A stretch of 24,211 nucleotides of DNA from an uncultured Bacteroides sp. (lineage in GTDB: Bacteria; Bacteroidota; Bacteroidia; Bacteroidales; Bacteroidaceae): assembly GCF_910578895.1 (NCBI RefSeq), contig NZ_CAJTSC010000045.1, positions 1-24,211 on the forward strand. The letters are read 5' to 3'. Positions 1 through 8,019 of the stretch are shown here, piece after piece. The notes under the pieces are model-generated. The model made no database searches. It saw nothing but the letters and a program-made list of their open reading frames with translations, and had not been told where the DNA came from. The position numbers and the translations under genes are program-made. How positions within the stretch are numbered: the stretch's first letter is position 1; every line of letters begins with the position of its first letter.

Positions 1-258
1 GTTTGTAAGGATTTCGCTATCGCGCTGACTGTCGGCAAGATGGGCGTTTTTTGTTCCGTTTTTTCCCGCCGGCAGTACGCAAGGGCGGAAAAAACCGATT
101 CTGCGGCAGCGGGAAATACAAATTGTCAGAAGACAGGGGCGGAATGACAAAAAGACAAAAAGGCAAAACGCCGCGGGCAGGCGATAAATCAGAACCGTGC
201 CCGGAGAAGTTCAGAAAATTAATCGTTATATTTGCAGGGTTCTTAAAACCCAATAGCC
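1..258. other. intergenic or gene-end leader region, no supported gene
   Basis: I see no convincing gene here. Frame 1 is open from the window edge to a TGA at 142-144, but the translation resembles nothing I recognise and it could be chance or the tail of a gene starting outside. An imperfect dyad lies at 58-95. The only readable signal is a Bacteroides -7 box near 227-234 that serves the next gene. Confidence 0.4.
227..234 (+). promoter_or_regulatory. putative -7 promoter box TATATTTG
   Basis: TATATTTG matches the Bacteroides primary-sigma consensus TAnnTTTG and ends 24 bases before the ATG at 259, so the transcript would have a leader of about 15-20 bases. No clear -33 TTTG box is visible. 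Confidence 0.5.
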
Positions 259-660
259 ATGGCACATCACCTGAACACCAACAAGCAGTTTATGGTAGGC
301 AACGGCATCCTTGCCTTTGCCGTAATATTCGTTGTCGTTATTTTCGTCTATATGAGCATGCGCCTGCAACGGCAGAAGGAAGGCGGGCGGTACTTTGCCG
401 AGACCTACAACATCACATTGGCAAAAGGATTCACGGGCGACTCCATATCCGTGTTCATCAATGACAGCATCCTGATAGACAGGCGCATCGACGAAGAGCC
501 TTTCACGTTCGAAGTCAAGCGGTTTGCCGAACAAAGCGCGCTGATGGTGGTGGACAAAGCCACCGACAAGCTGTCTTTGTTCGAACTGAGCGAGAAAGGC
601 GGCAATTACCGTTTCGAGAAAGAAAACGATGAGGTGAAACTGCTGGCACGGGAAAAGTGA
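259..660 (+). CDS. small membrane-anchored hypothetical protein (133 aa)
   Basis: Family not recognised. Residues about 15-34 (GNGILAFAVIFVVVIFVYMS) form one strong transmembrane segment after a short polar N-terminus, followed by a basic stretch (RLQRQKEGGR). This suggests a single-pass inner-membrane protein with an outside domain of about 95 residues, rich in alternating beta-type sequence and charged residues and with no cysteine or metal motif. The start at 259 is supported by the -7 box at 227-234. It converges on the metalloprotease gene, leaving 9 bases between the stop codons, so they are separate transcripts. The function is unknown. Confidence 0.65.
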   Translation: MAHHLNTNKQFMVGNGILAFAVIFVVVIFVYMSMRLQRQKEGGRYFAETYNITLAKGFTGDSISVFINDSILIDRRIDEEPFTFEVKRFAEQSALMVVDKATDKLSLFELSEKGGNYRFEKENDEVKLLAREK

Positions 661-669
661 AAGGCGGCG

Positions 670-1374
670 TCAGAAGTCGGTTTTATACTTTCTCAATTCG
701 GCGCGCAGGGCTTGTGCCTTATTGTCCGTCATGCCGTCCAGCAATGTCCAAAAGCGCTCGCCGTGGTTCATCTCGCGGGTGTGCGCCAATTCGTGCAGCA
801 GCACATAGTCAATCAGATGCCTGGGCAGCAGCACAAGGAAATAGGAAAGATTGATATCGCCGCGAGCGGAACAACTCCCCCAGCGCCCGCTGCTGGAATT
901 TATCTTCACGCTCTTGTAAGAAAGGTTATGCTGCAGAGAGAGGGCATAGAGCCGGGGCGGAAGTATGATTTTGGCATTACGCCGCAGAGCCTCTTCAATC
1001 ACCTTGCGAAGCCAGGCTTGCAAGTCCTTATCGGAGAAATCGGCATCCGGCGGACAGATAATCTGCATCTCCCCCAGTTCCGAACGTGAAAGGAAACGGT
1101 CGCGCGTTCCGCTGACCAGCGTCAATTTGAAGTATTCGGTATCAATCCGATAATTCAAGTCGATCAGCGGACGGCTTTGCTTCTGTTTCGCCACCCTCAA
1201 CCGCGGGCGCAACTGTTCAACGGCATTGCCGACCTCTGCAAGCGGCGTGCCCGGCGGAACAGTGACTTGGATGGCATCCTCGCGTATGCGGAAAGTCAAA
1301 CGCCGGGCGCGGGCATTCACCCGTACCCGAATGTGTCCCAACTCCTCATCTTCCAAAACACGTTCTGGTATCAT
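670..1374 (-). CDS. YgjP-like (DUF45) zinc metallopeptidase, M48/SprT-like fold
   Basis: A 234-residue protein of the YgjP/DUF45 family (PF01863). The zinc site is visible near the C-terminus: HELAH followed by MNHGERFW, giving the two HExxH histidines, the catalytic glutamate and the third histidine about 10 residues on. Just upstream, the family-typical segment KINSSSGRWGSCSARGDINL is present. The N-terminal half (residues 10-150) is the usual beta-rich region. Length is normal for the family (about 230-240). Family members are predicted soluble cytoplasmic peptidases; the physiological substrate is not established, though E. coli YgjP has been linked to SprT-like proteins. It is transcribed alone, divergent from the GIN-domain gene. 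Confidence 0.9.
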   Translation of the reverse strand: MIPERVLEDEELGHIRVRVNARARRLTFRIREDAIQVTVPPGTPLAEVGNAVEQLRPRLRVAKQKQSRPLIDLNYRIDTEYFKLTLVSGTRDRFLSRSELGEMQIICPPDADFSDKDLQAWLRKVIEEALRRNAKIILPPRLYALSLQHNLSYKSVKINSSSGRWGSCSARGDINLSYFLVLLPRHLIDYVLLHELAHTREMNHGERFWTLLDGMTDNKAQALRAELRKYKTDF

Positions 1375-1461
1375 CTGCCTTTATTCTTCCTGTTCTTTTA
1401 AACATAGGCAAAGGAACAAAGAATCAAGCGAAAAAGCAAACAATGCGCCGGCAGAATATTT

Positions 1462-1495
1462 TCGAAAAAAAGTGATGGTCACTGCAACTTTTCGA
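1462..1495. promoter_or_regulatory. nested dyads between the protease and GIN-domain genes
   Basis: The outer arms are TCGAAAA (1462-1468) and TTTTCGA (1489-1495), and the inner arms are AGTGA (1471-1475) and TCACT (1479-1483) around TGG. They lie 45 bases upstream of the lipoprotein ATG in the only divergent intergenic space here, so a regulator operator or an mRNA leader hairpin is possible. No consensus promoter box is clear beside it. Confidence 0.3.
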
Positions 1496-1539
1496 GAGAA
1501 GGGCACGTCTAACAAATAAAACAACTTAAAAAAACAGAT

Positions 1540-2403
1540 ATGAAAACCTTAAAAACAATCATCGCATTCGTCATCTTCGCATTAAGCACCGCCGCTTGTT
1601 CACAGAGTCATACATACAGTTCCGGCATGTTCGGCGGGAAAATCGTCAAAGCGAGCAAGAACTATGTAACCAAAAACATCAAGGTGTCCGACTTCACCGG
1701 TCTGAGCCTGGCCGGCAACCAGAAGGTCACTTACACCCAACAAGCCGGAAAGCCCAAAGTGGAAATTTACACTTCCGACAACATCGTAGACCTCCTGGAC
1801 ATCAACGTGACCAACGGCACACTGAATATCAAGTTCAAGAAAGGCTTCAATGTATCGTATAACAAACTGGAAATCCGTATCTCTTCCGAGACGCTGAACA
1901 AAATCTCCGTGGCAGGGGCAGGAAACGTAAAACTTGCCAACGAATTGAAAACAGACAAGCTGAAAATGTCCGTGGCAGGAGCGGGAAACATACATGCAAA
2001 TAATATCCGTTGCACGAACAGCCTGGACTTTTCCATTGCCGGAGCAGGAAACATACAAGGCGGCAACATCAGTTGCGCCGACCTTACGGCATCCATAGCC
2101 GGCTCAGGAAACTTGAAGTTCAGCAATGTATCAGCCACCGACACCAAAGCATCAATAGCAGGTTCGGGAACGATGATACTGAAAGGGGTGGCCCCAGAGG
2201 CAAGTTATCATGTGGCCGGTTCCGGCAACTTGCTTGCTTCCGAACTGCAGGCAAAACGTGTTTCGGCAAGCATATCAGGCTCGGGAGATATCAAATGCCA
2301 TGCTACCGATTTCTTGAAAGCACGCATCAGCGGCAGTGGAAACATAGGCTATAAAGGCAATCCGGAATTGGATCTTCCCAAGAAAGGGGTATACAAGCTT
2401 TGA
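1540..2403 (+). CDS. GIN-domain lipoprotein (DUF2807, putative auto-transporter adhesin head)
   Basis: A 287-residue protein with an N-terminal lipoprotein signal (MKTLKTIIAFVIFALSTAAC, lipobox STAAC, cysteine 20) followed by SQS, so it is probably lipid-anchored in the cell envelope. From about residue 120 the body is a ladder of degenerate repeats of about 18-20 residues built on SVAGAGN, SIAGSGN and SISGSGD, at least eight copies. This is the hallmark of the head-GIN/DUF2807 fold, a right-handed beta-helix. Such proteins are common in Bacteroidetes; the 'adhesin' label is a family name rather than a proven role. It is monocistronic, with a hairpin terminator at 2450-2480. The start is fixed by the signal peptide. 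Confidence 0.9.
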   Translation: MKTLKTIIAFVIFALSTAACSQSHTYSSGMFGGKIVKASKNYVTKNIKVSDFTGLSLAGNQKVTYTQQAGKPKVEIYTSDNIVDLLDINVTNGTLNIKFKKGFNVSYNKLEIRISSETLNKISVAGAGNVKLANELKTDKLKMSVAGAGNIHANNIRCTNSLDFSIAGAGNIQGGNISCADLTASIAGSGNLKFSNVSATDTKASIAGSGTMILKGVAPEASYHVAGSGNLLASELQAKRVSASISGSGDIKCHATDFLKARISGSGNIGYKGNPELDLPKKGVYKL

Positions 2404-2449
2404 TGCAAACAGCTACTTTACAAAAAGACTTTACTTATGAAGTGTTTAT

Positions 2450-2480
2450 AGAGCGTGAGAAGTTTCTCACGCTCTTTGTA
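2450..2480 (+). terminator. intrinsic-type terminator after the GIN-domain gene
   Basis: GAGCGTGAGAA (2451-2461) is exactly complementary to TTCTCACGCTC (2464-2474). In RNA the inner bases would open into a loop, leaving a GC-rich stem of about 9-10 bp followed by TTTGTAT. It lies 46 bases after the stop at 2403. Confidence 0.75.
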
Positions 2481-2523
2481 TACTATATATCTTGAAAGAT
2501 TGTTCAAGATTCATTTTTTTATT

Positions 2524-2531
2524 TATATTTG
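2524..2531 (+). promoter_or_regulatory. putative -7 promoter box TATATTTG
   Basis: It matches TAnnTTTG, with a TTG at 2500-2502 in the -33 region, 21 bases upstream. It lies between the terminator at 2450-2480 and the propeller lipoprotein. The resulting leader would be about 165 bases to the preferred start at 2704. Confidence 0.5.
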
Positions 2532-2703
2532 TAACACGTTCTAATACAAAACAAAGAGATAACGAAGAACATATACCTTATCGCACTCATTGCGAATAAT
2601 GGCGAACCCTATATTGATTGTAAACTCTCCGGATATATGGATGACCATTGTCTTGCACCTTGTATCAATGAACATTAAAGATAACCCACCATATTATTAT
2701 GAA

Positions 2704-3870
2704 ATGAAATCTACCTATTTATTGTCAATCTTGTTATTCTTATCCGCTTGCAGTTCTAATGAAAGAAACCTGCCTCAAGGTATGGAAATCATACCTATAG
2801 AATACGAGAATGCTACGGAAGACGCTGCTTCTTTTTTAGAAAAAATAGAAATTGTTCCGCTGGAGACCAACGACTCTTCGGTAATATCTTATCATGCAAA
2901 AGCCATTTATGACAAAGAAATGGATATGTACGCTTTCTACTTCCGAAATCAGGTTGTCTATACCTTTTCCGGTAATGGAACTTATATAAGCAATTCAAAA
3001 AAAATGAAAGGGAAAGGACCAAGGGAATATTATATGGCAATGGATATCCAGTTCAACCCCTATCTAAACGGTATAGACTTGCTCAGCCCGTACGGGACAG
3101 TCTATACTTATAGCCCGACATTTGAGCTTATTGCAAAAAGAAATTACCAGCAAGAATTTCCGGTAAATAAATTCATGCCACTGGATAGCGTAAACTATCT
3201 GTTCACCTATCCCAACATGTGGACAGACCAGGAAGTCTCGTTCGAGAATATAGAAACCCATCAAAAAACCAATACGGCTTTTCAAGGGACTATAGGTAAT
3301 AATAATATGTCAAAATCCTGCTTCTATAAGAGGGGGACAGGTTTTGATTTTGTCCCATTCGGCTTGAATTATTATTTATATCAGATTGACAAGCAAAAAA
3401 AAGAACTTCTGCCTGTAGCTTACCTTGACTTTGGCACCGCGGAAGTAAAAAGCAAGAACCTGCCCGGGATATCCACGGGACAACGAACCAAAGATGATGC
3501 AAAGCGGCGTGCTATATCCAAAGGATTGCAAGAAAGATACCAATATCTGTTTAACTCAACTGAAATCATTCCCGAAATCAAACTCTTCAATGAGGATTAT
3601 GTGTACGTATTTATGGTCAAAACAACCATGCCCGGTAGAACCTTCCTATATAACCGGAAGACAAAGAAAGGTTTTCTACTGAAAGACGGAGTGCCTTTCG
3701 ATATGTTTTTATGCTTCGATATAGTGGATAATATCCTGCTTTCTCTCTGTTCTCCACGTGAGATTTCCCATTTTATAGACCGCCGTTTTATGTCAGAGGA
3801 AGAAATCCATAAGATGGAACAACTAAAAGAGGAAGACAATCCGGTCATTATCAAATATTATTTGAAGTGA
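2704..3870 (+). CDS. 6-bladed beta-propeller lipoprotein (BF2992-type)
   Basis: A longer reading frame opens at 2590, but I choose the ATG at 2704 because the translation from there is a textbook lipoprotein signal: MKSTYLLSILLFLSACSSNE, lipobox LSAC with cysteine 16. The 388-residue product continues with the segment IPIEYENATEDAASFLEKIE and EIVPLETNDSS, typical of the 6-bladed beta-propeller proteins abundant in Bacteroides. Later parts show repeated beta strands with aromatic residues (VYTFSGNGTYI, GTVYTYSPTF) and no catalytic motif. The usual prediction is a surface or periplasmic lipoprotein, often called DUF4934/BF2992; ligand unknown. It is followed by a signal-peptide-only micro-ORF and a hairpin terminator. 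Confidence 0.75.
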   Translation: MKSTYLLSILLFLSACSSNERNLPQGMEIIPIEYENATEDAASFLEKIEIVPLETNDSSVISYHAKAIYDKEMDMYAFYFRNQVVYTFSGNGTYISNSKKMKGKGPREYYMAMDIQFNPYLNGIDLLSPYGTVYTYSPTFELIAKRNYQQEFPVNKFMPLDSVNYLFTYPNMWTDQEVSFENIETHQKTNTAFQGTIGNNNMSKSCFYKRGTGFDFVPFGLNYYLYQIDKQKKELLPVAYLDFGTAEVKSKNLPGISTGQRTKDDAKRRAISKGLQERYQYLFNSTEIIPEIKLFNEDYVYVFMVKTTMPGRTFLYNRKTKKGFLLKDGVPFDMFLCFDIVDNILLSLCSPREISHFIDRRFMSEEEIHKMEQLKEEDNPVIIKYYLK

Positions 3871-3872
3871 CT

Positions 3873-3923
3873 ATGAAAAGTATTGTTTTATTGCTCCTTA
3901 TTTCTCTGGCACTCTTTACTTGA
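3873..3923 (+). pseudogene. signal-peptide-only micro-ORF (16 aa), possible gene remnant
   Basis: Two bases after the propeller gene stop there is an ATG that reads MKSIVLLLLISLALFT and then TGA. It looks exactly like the start of an exported protein, with lysine followed by a 13-residue hydrophobic run, but it ends before any mature domain. Its start resembles the signal of the gene just upstream (MKST...LL). It could be the decayed 5' end of a second lipoprotein gene in the same operon, or a very small membrane peptide. The sequence cannot decide. Confidence 0.4.
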
Positions 3924-3968
3924 TAACTTAACGATACAAATTCTTTTCCGAAGCTCCTCTACATAAAA

Positions 3969-3998
3969 GGGACGCTGCATCACGCGGCGTCCCATCTA
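3969..3998 (+). terminator. hairpin terminator after the propeller gene region
   Basis: GGGACGC (3969-3975) pairs with GCGTCCC (3987-3993), extended by three inner pairs (one G-T) around the loop ATCAC. The 10-bp stem is followed by ATCTATCTT and later a T-rich run at 4008-4013. It lies about 100 bases after the propeller gene stop and before the convergent sigma operon. Confidence 0.65.
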
Positions 3999-4131
3999 TC
4001 TTAGTTAGTTTTTATAAAAATTTGAGAGAATTGAAACTTCACAGCTTCTGTTTTTTGTTTTAAAAAGCACACTAACTATATTATATTAAAGCAAATGAAA
4101 ATGTTATTTTAAAAGCAAATGAAAACGCTTA

Positions 4132-4611
4132 TCACTTGATTTCCTTTTCCGTATTCGCACGATGCAGACTATCCAGCAACTGCTTCTCGTGCGTTGCGGC
4201 CATATCCCCCGAAAGGGCAACCGACGGAGCGGAAATCTGTTTGCCGATAGTATCGGTGGCGGCTACTTCCCTGACATCGGCAAAGAGTGAGTGTTGCATC
4301 ACATTACCCAAAGAAAGTATCACTGCCACTACCGCAGCGGCTTTGAACAACGGCGTGAAACGCGCAACCAATGACATACGTCTCGCCTTCACCACCGGGA
4401 CCTCAACCTCAGCAAGCACCCGCACATCGAAATCCTCATTCAGATGTTCTTCCTGTTGAAACTGCTGATATACAAACAAATCTTTGTAACGCGACAGATG
4501 CCCGGGAACGTCCGCTTCCGCAAAGAAAGCACGCAATTCCGCTTCTTCCTCAAGGGAAGTCTCACACTGCCAATAGCGTTCTAAAAGTTGTTCTATATAT
4601 TTAAAGTCCAT
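4132..4611 (-). CDS. anti-sigma-like membrane protein paired with the ECF sigma factor
   Basis: A 159-residue protein translated just after the ECF sigma gene and overlapping it by 11 bases, so the two are almost certainly cotranscribed and translationally coupled. The N-terminal 65 residues are helical, acidic and cytoplasmic-looking (ERYWQCETSLEEEAELRAFF), as in Bacteroides anti-sigma domains. One transmembrane segment lies at about residues 88-105 (FKAAAVVAVILSLGNVMQ), and the C-terminal 50 residues would be periplasmic. There is no FecR domain and no HxxxCxxC zinc motif, so it is not a ZAS anti-sigma factor. That it restrains the neighbouring sigma factor is inferred from arrangement and topology. 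Confidence 0.7.
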   Translation of the reverse strand: MDFKYIEQLLERYWQCETSLEEEAELRAFFAEADVPGHLSRYKDLFVYQQFQQEEHLNEDFDVRVLAEVEVPVVKARRMSLVARFTPLFKAAAVVAVILSLGNVMQHSLFADVREVAATDTIGKQISAPSVALSGDMAATHEKQLLDSLHRANTEKEIK

Positions 4612-5110
4612 AATTCTCTATATCGATAAACCGTTGTTTCACTTTTTGCCGCGCCCTGAAGAGGTTTACTTTCACTTGCTCCTCGGTCAGATTCAGGACA
4701 ACCGCAATTTCCTTATAGCTCTTACCTTCAATATCCCTCAGTTGCATAATCAGCCGCTGTTTATCGGGAAGTCCATTCATCAGGCGATGTATCAAAGCCA
4801 TCCGCTCTTTACTCACCAACCTTTCGTAAGGGCTTGATGCATCGGAAGCTTCTTCCATGCCGGGTGTCAATTCCACCGTTTGAGCATCTTTTCTTTCGCT
4901 GCGGTCTATCGCCAAGTTCTTTGCCACTGTCAGGCAATAGGCTTCGATAGAACCGAACCGCGTCCACTCGTCACGCTTGTTCCACACCCTAATCAGTGTT
5001 TCCTGCACGACATCTTCCGCTTCCGCCCTGTCGAATGTAATCCTTAGGACCAACCGAAAGAGTTTGTCTTTCAGGGGGAGAATGTCGTTACGAAAACTGA
5101 TTTCCTGCAT
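4601..5110 (-). CDS. ECF-type RNA polymerase sigma factor
   Basis: A 169-residue sigma-70 family protein of the ECF class. Region 2 lies at about residues 10-75 (LFRLVLRITFDRAEAEDVVQ, then ETLIRVWNKRDEW, the -10-recognition and core-binding part). Region 4 lies at about residues 105-160 (LPDKQRLIMQLRDIEGKSYK then EIAVVLNLTEEQVKVNLFRA), containing the -35-recognition helix-turn-helix. No region 1 or 3 is present, which defines ECF. It is read leftwards as the first gene of a two-gene unit with the membrane partner at 4132-4611, 61 bases after the argB stop. No SusC/SusD pair or FecR adjoins it, so the target genes cannot be read from context. Confidence 0.93.
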   Translation of the reverse strand: MQEISFRNDILPLKDKLFRLVLRITFDRAEAEDVVQETLIRVWNKRDEWTRFGSIEAYCLTVAKNLAIDRSERKDAQTVELTPGMEEASDASSPYERLVSKERMALIHRLMNGLPDKQRLIMQLRDIEGKSYKEIAVVLNLTEEQVKVNLFRARQKVKQRFIDIENYGL

Positions 5111-5171
5111 CTCTAACTAATTGACGGTTCAGCAAACGGAAAGTTACAGCCTGCCACCACTTTTTTTAAAA

Positions 5172-5945
5172 TTATTTTCTGATACGGGTTCCACCGTTGC
5201 TGTTTATAGCTGATGCCAAAGTAATTACAACTTCCGAGACACCGGCATCCAAAGCTTCGAAAGAGTTCTCCAACTTGGGAATCATGCCGCCTTGGATTAC
5301 TCCTTCGGCGACATATTGCTTGAACTCTTCCGGAGTAATTTGGGGAATTACGCTGTCGTCATCGTTCTCGTCGCGCAATACGCCTTTCTTCTCGAAGCAA
5401 TACACCAGCGTTACGTCAAACTGCCCGGACAATGCCTTGGCAGTTTCCCCGGCAATCGTATCGGCATTCGTATTCAACATGTGCCCCTCTCCGTCGTGTG
5501 TCAGCGGAGCCATTACCGGAACAATCCCTTTATGGATAAGGTCGGCGAGAAAAGTTCCGTTCACTTGCTTCACATCGCCTACAAAACCATAGTCCACCTC
5601 TTTTACCGGACGCTTCACGGAACGAATCACATCCATGTCCGCACCCGTCAGTCCCAGTGCATTTACACCACGCGCCTGCAGACCGGCTACGATGTTTTTG
5701 TTCACCAGTCCGCCGTACACCATAGTCACCACTTTCAGGGTTTCGGCATCGGTAATGCGGCGTCCGTTTACCATTTTGCTTTCAATGCCCAGCAAGGCTG
5801 CCATCTTCGTTGCCGACCGTCCGCCGCCATGCACCAGGACCTTATAACCCTCAATAGCGGCAAAATCATCCAACAACTTGCAGAGGGTGGCTTCCTCTTC
5901 CACAATTTTGCCACCCACCTTGATTACTGTCAGTTTCTCTCTCAT
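5172..5945 (-). CDS. argB: acetylglutamate kinase
   Basis: ArgB phosphorylates N-acetylglutamate (or N-succinylglutamate in Bacteroides, which uses a succinylated arginine pathway) with ATP in the second step of arginine synthesis. The 257-residue length is normal. The amino-acid kinase fold is visible: lysine 9 with VGGK at 10-13, HGGG at 39-42, the GLTGADMD segment, LNTNADTIAGETAKAL (about 157-172) for substrate and ATP binding, and a C-terminal GGMIPKLENS segment typical of ArgB. The start ATG overlaps the stop of speA by one base (TAATG), so it is translated after speA on the same mRNA. That couples an arginine-making and an arginine-consuming enzyme. Confidence 0.95.
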   Translation of the reverse strand: MREKLTVIKVGGKIVEEEATLCKLLDDFAAIEGYKVLVHGGGRSATKMAALLGIESKMVNGRRITDAETLKVVTMVYGGLVNKNIVAGLQARGVNALGLTGADMDVIRSVKRPVKEVDYGFVGDVKQVNGTFLADLIHKGIVPVMAPLTHDGEGHMLNTNADTIAGETAKALSGQFDVTLVYCFEKKGVLRDENDDDSVIPQITPEEFKQYVAEGVIQGGMIPKLENSFEALDAGVSEVVITLASAINSNGGTRIRK

Positions 5946-7837
5946 TATTCCAAATAAGTATATCCGTACAAGCCGGAACGATAATTAGATAAAAATTCCT
6001 TCCCCTCTTCCAGCGATATGCGTCCTTCCTTTACAGACTGGCTTACCCATGTCTCCAATGTACGGACCAACTTCTTCGGGCTGTATTGCACATAATCCAA
6101 CACCTCGGCAACAGTTTCACCGTCAATCACCTGCTCTATCGTATACCCCTTGTCGCTTACAGAGACATGCACGGCATTCGTGTCGCCAAACAGGTTGTGC
6201 ATATCACCGAGAATTTCCTGATAAGCACCCACCAGGAACACACCTACATAATAAGGTTCTTTACTCTTCAGCGAGTGTACCGGCAAGTAATGAGATACGT
6301 TCTTGGTAGAGATGAAGTTGGCTATCTTACCGTCCGAATCGCAAGTAATATCCTGCAAGGTGGCTGTCCGGTCCGGCTTTTCATCCAAACGCTGGATAGG
6401 CATAATGGGGAATATCTGGTCTATTGCCCAAGAGTCGGGCAAGGACTGGAAAAGCGAGAAGTTGCAAAAATATTTATCCGCCAGCAACTTGGGAAGCCCG
6501 CGGAACTCATCGGGCGCATGCTTCAGCCCACCGGCTATCTGGTTCACCTCGCGCATGATAGACCAATACAAGCGCTCAATCTTGGCACGGGTCTGCAGAT
6601 CTACGATACCGTGGCTGAACAAATCAAGCGCTTCTTCACGTATCTGTTGCGCATCGTGCCAGGCTTCCAGCATTTTATTCTGGTTCAGCGTATCCCAGAT
6701 GGCATAAAGCTCACGCAACAGTTCATGGTCACTCTCAGTTACCTCTTCATCATCGTCCCATTCGGGCAGATTGGTTGTCTCCAACACCTCGAAAATGAGT
6801 ACGGAATGATGCGCTGTCAAGGCACGGCCGCTCTCTGTGATTATATTGGGATGAGGAATACCGTTCTTGTCGCTGGCATCTACCAATGTGGATATGGAGT
6901 CGTTGACATATTCCTGAATGGAATAGTTCACGCTACCTTCGCTATTGGAAGAGCGCGTACCGTCATAATCCACTCCCAAGCCACCGCCGATATCCACAAA
7001 CTCGACATTGAAACCCATGCTGTGCAACTGCACATAGAACTGCGATGCTTCACGCAGGGCTGTTTTGATGCGGCGGATTTTCGTCACCTGGCTTCCGATG
7101 TGGAAATGTATCAATTTCAGGCAGTCTTGCATGCCTTTGCTTGTCATGAAGTCGAGTGCTTCGAGCAATTCACTGGAAGAGAGTCCGAACTTGCTTGCAT
7201 CACCTCCCGAATCCTCCCACTTGCCGCTTCCCGATGAAGCCAGCTTGATACGAATGCCGATGTTGGGCTTTACGTTCAACTGCTTCGCCATCTTGGCTAT
7301 AAGTTTCAGCTCATTCAGTTTTTCCACTACGAGGAAAATACGTTTCCCCATCTTCTGCGCCAAGAGGGCAAGTTCGATATAACTTTCATCCTTATATCCG
7401 TTGCAAATAATCAGCGAATCGGAATTCATATTGATGGCAATCACCGCATGCAGTTCGGGCTTGGAGCCTGCTTCCAGTCCAAGATTGAACTTCTTGCCGT
7501 GGCTGATAATCTCCTCAACCACCGGACGCATCTGATTCACTTTAATGGGATAGATAATAAAATTCTCTGCCTTGTAGCCATACTCCTCCGCCGCTTGCCG
7601 AAAACAACAGGAGATTTTCTCAATCCGGTTGTCAAGGATATCGGGGAAGCGGACCAGCATGGGAGCCGTCACGTCACGCAGTTGCAATTCGTCGACCAGT
7701 TCTTTCAAATCAACGCCGGCCCCGTCTTTGCGCGGTGTTACTACAACATGACCTTTGTCATTGATACCAAAGTACGAAGTGCCCCAACCCGTAATGTTGT
7801 ACAGCTCTTCTGAATCTTCAATACGCCATTTTCTCAT
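5945..7837 (-). CDS. speA: biosynthetic arginine decarboxylase
   Basis: SpeA removes CO2 from arginine to give agmatine, the entry to putrescine/spermidine synthesis; it is a PLP enzyme of fold type III. The 630 residues match the family. Features visible: the PLP-binding lysine in IIYPIKVNQMRPVVEEII (lysine 99), the barrel segments GLEAGSKPEL and LIHFHIGSQV (about 244), the glycine-rich phosphate-binding loop FVDIGGGLGVDYDGT (about 282), the carboxylate loop ESGRAL, and the C-terminal CDSDGKI (about 500), expected of the SpeA family. It is the first gene of a two-gene unit with argB. Confidence 0.96.
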   Translation of the reverse strand: MRKWRIEDSEELYNITGWGTSYFGINDKGHVVVTPRKDGAGVDLKELVDELQLRDVTAPMLVRFPDILDNRIEKISCCFRQAAEEYGYKAENFIIYPIKVNQMRPVVEEIISHGKKFNLGLEAGSKPELHAVIAINMNSDSLIICNGYKDESYIELALLAQKMGKRIFLVVEKLNELKLIAKMAKQLNVKPNIGIRIKLASSGSGKWEDSGGDASKFGLSSSELLEALDFMTSKGMQDCLKLIHFHIGSQVTKIRRIKTALREASQFYVQLHSMGFNVEFVDIGGGLGVDYDGTRSSNSEGSVNYSIQEYVNDSISTLVDASDKNGIPHPNIITESGRALTAHHSVLIFEVLETTNLPEWDDDEEVTESDHELLRELYAIWDTLNQNKMLEAWHDAQQIREEALDLFSHGIVDLQTRAKIERLYWSIMREVNQIAGGLKHAPDEFRGLPKLLADKYFCNFSLFQSLPDSWAIDQIFPIMPIQRLDEKPDRTATLQDITCDSDGKIANFISTKNVSHYLPVHSLKSKEPYYVGVFLVGAYQEILGDMHNLFGDTNAVHVSVSDKGYTIEQVIDGETVAEVLDYVQYSPKKLVRTLETWVSQSVKEGRISLEEGKEFLSNYRSGLYGYTYLE

Positions 7838-7955
7838 CAGTTCGTTTACAATTTGACTATTTACAATTTACTAATTATGTGAATCAGGAGTTAAAGAAAT
7901 ATCGTCTTTACTACCTGACCCGTATTATTTACAATCTAACCAAACTTAAGGGGTA

Positions 7956-7963
7956 CAAAAATA
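7956..7963 (-). promoter_or_regulatory. possible speA -7 promoter box TATTTTTG
   Basis: Read on the minus strand, TATTTTTG fits TAnnTTTG about 120 bases upstream of the speA ATG, in the 182-base space between aroK and speA. No good -33 box is seen. The rest of that space is AT-rich and holds two near copies of AAATTGTAAA close to the start codon (about 7845-7875). Confidence 0.35.
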
Positions 7964-8019
7964 CATATAAATCCGGAACGCTCCGCTTTTTTGCACGAAA
8001 AATACACATATACAAGGGA

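Noticed and set aside
58..95. Imperfect inverted repeat (T-run, CCCGCC, loop, GGGCGG, A-run) read as a terminator
   Set aside because: The T-run comes before the stem and the A-run after it on both strands, the opposite of an intrinsic terminator, and a base must be bulged to pair the arms.
2590..2703. 38-residue N-terminal extension of the propeller lipoprotein
   Set aside because: It would bury the lipoprotein signal peptide inside the protein; the ATG at 2704 gives a canonical signal and lipobox.
6086..7237. 383-residue open frame antisense to speA
   Set aside because: A shadow of the speA coding strand; the speA motifs are clear and the antisense product has no recognisable domain.
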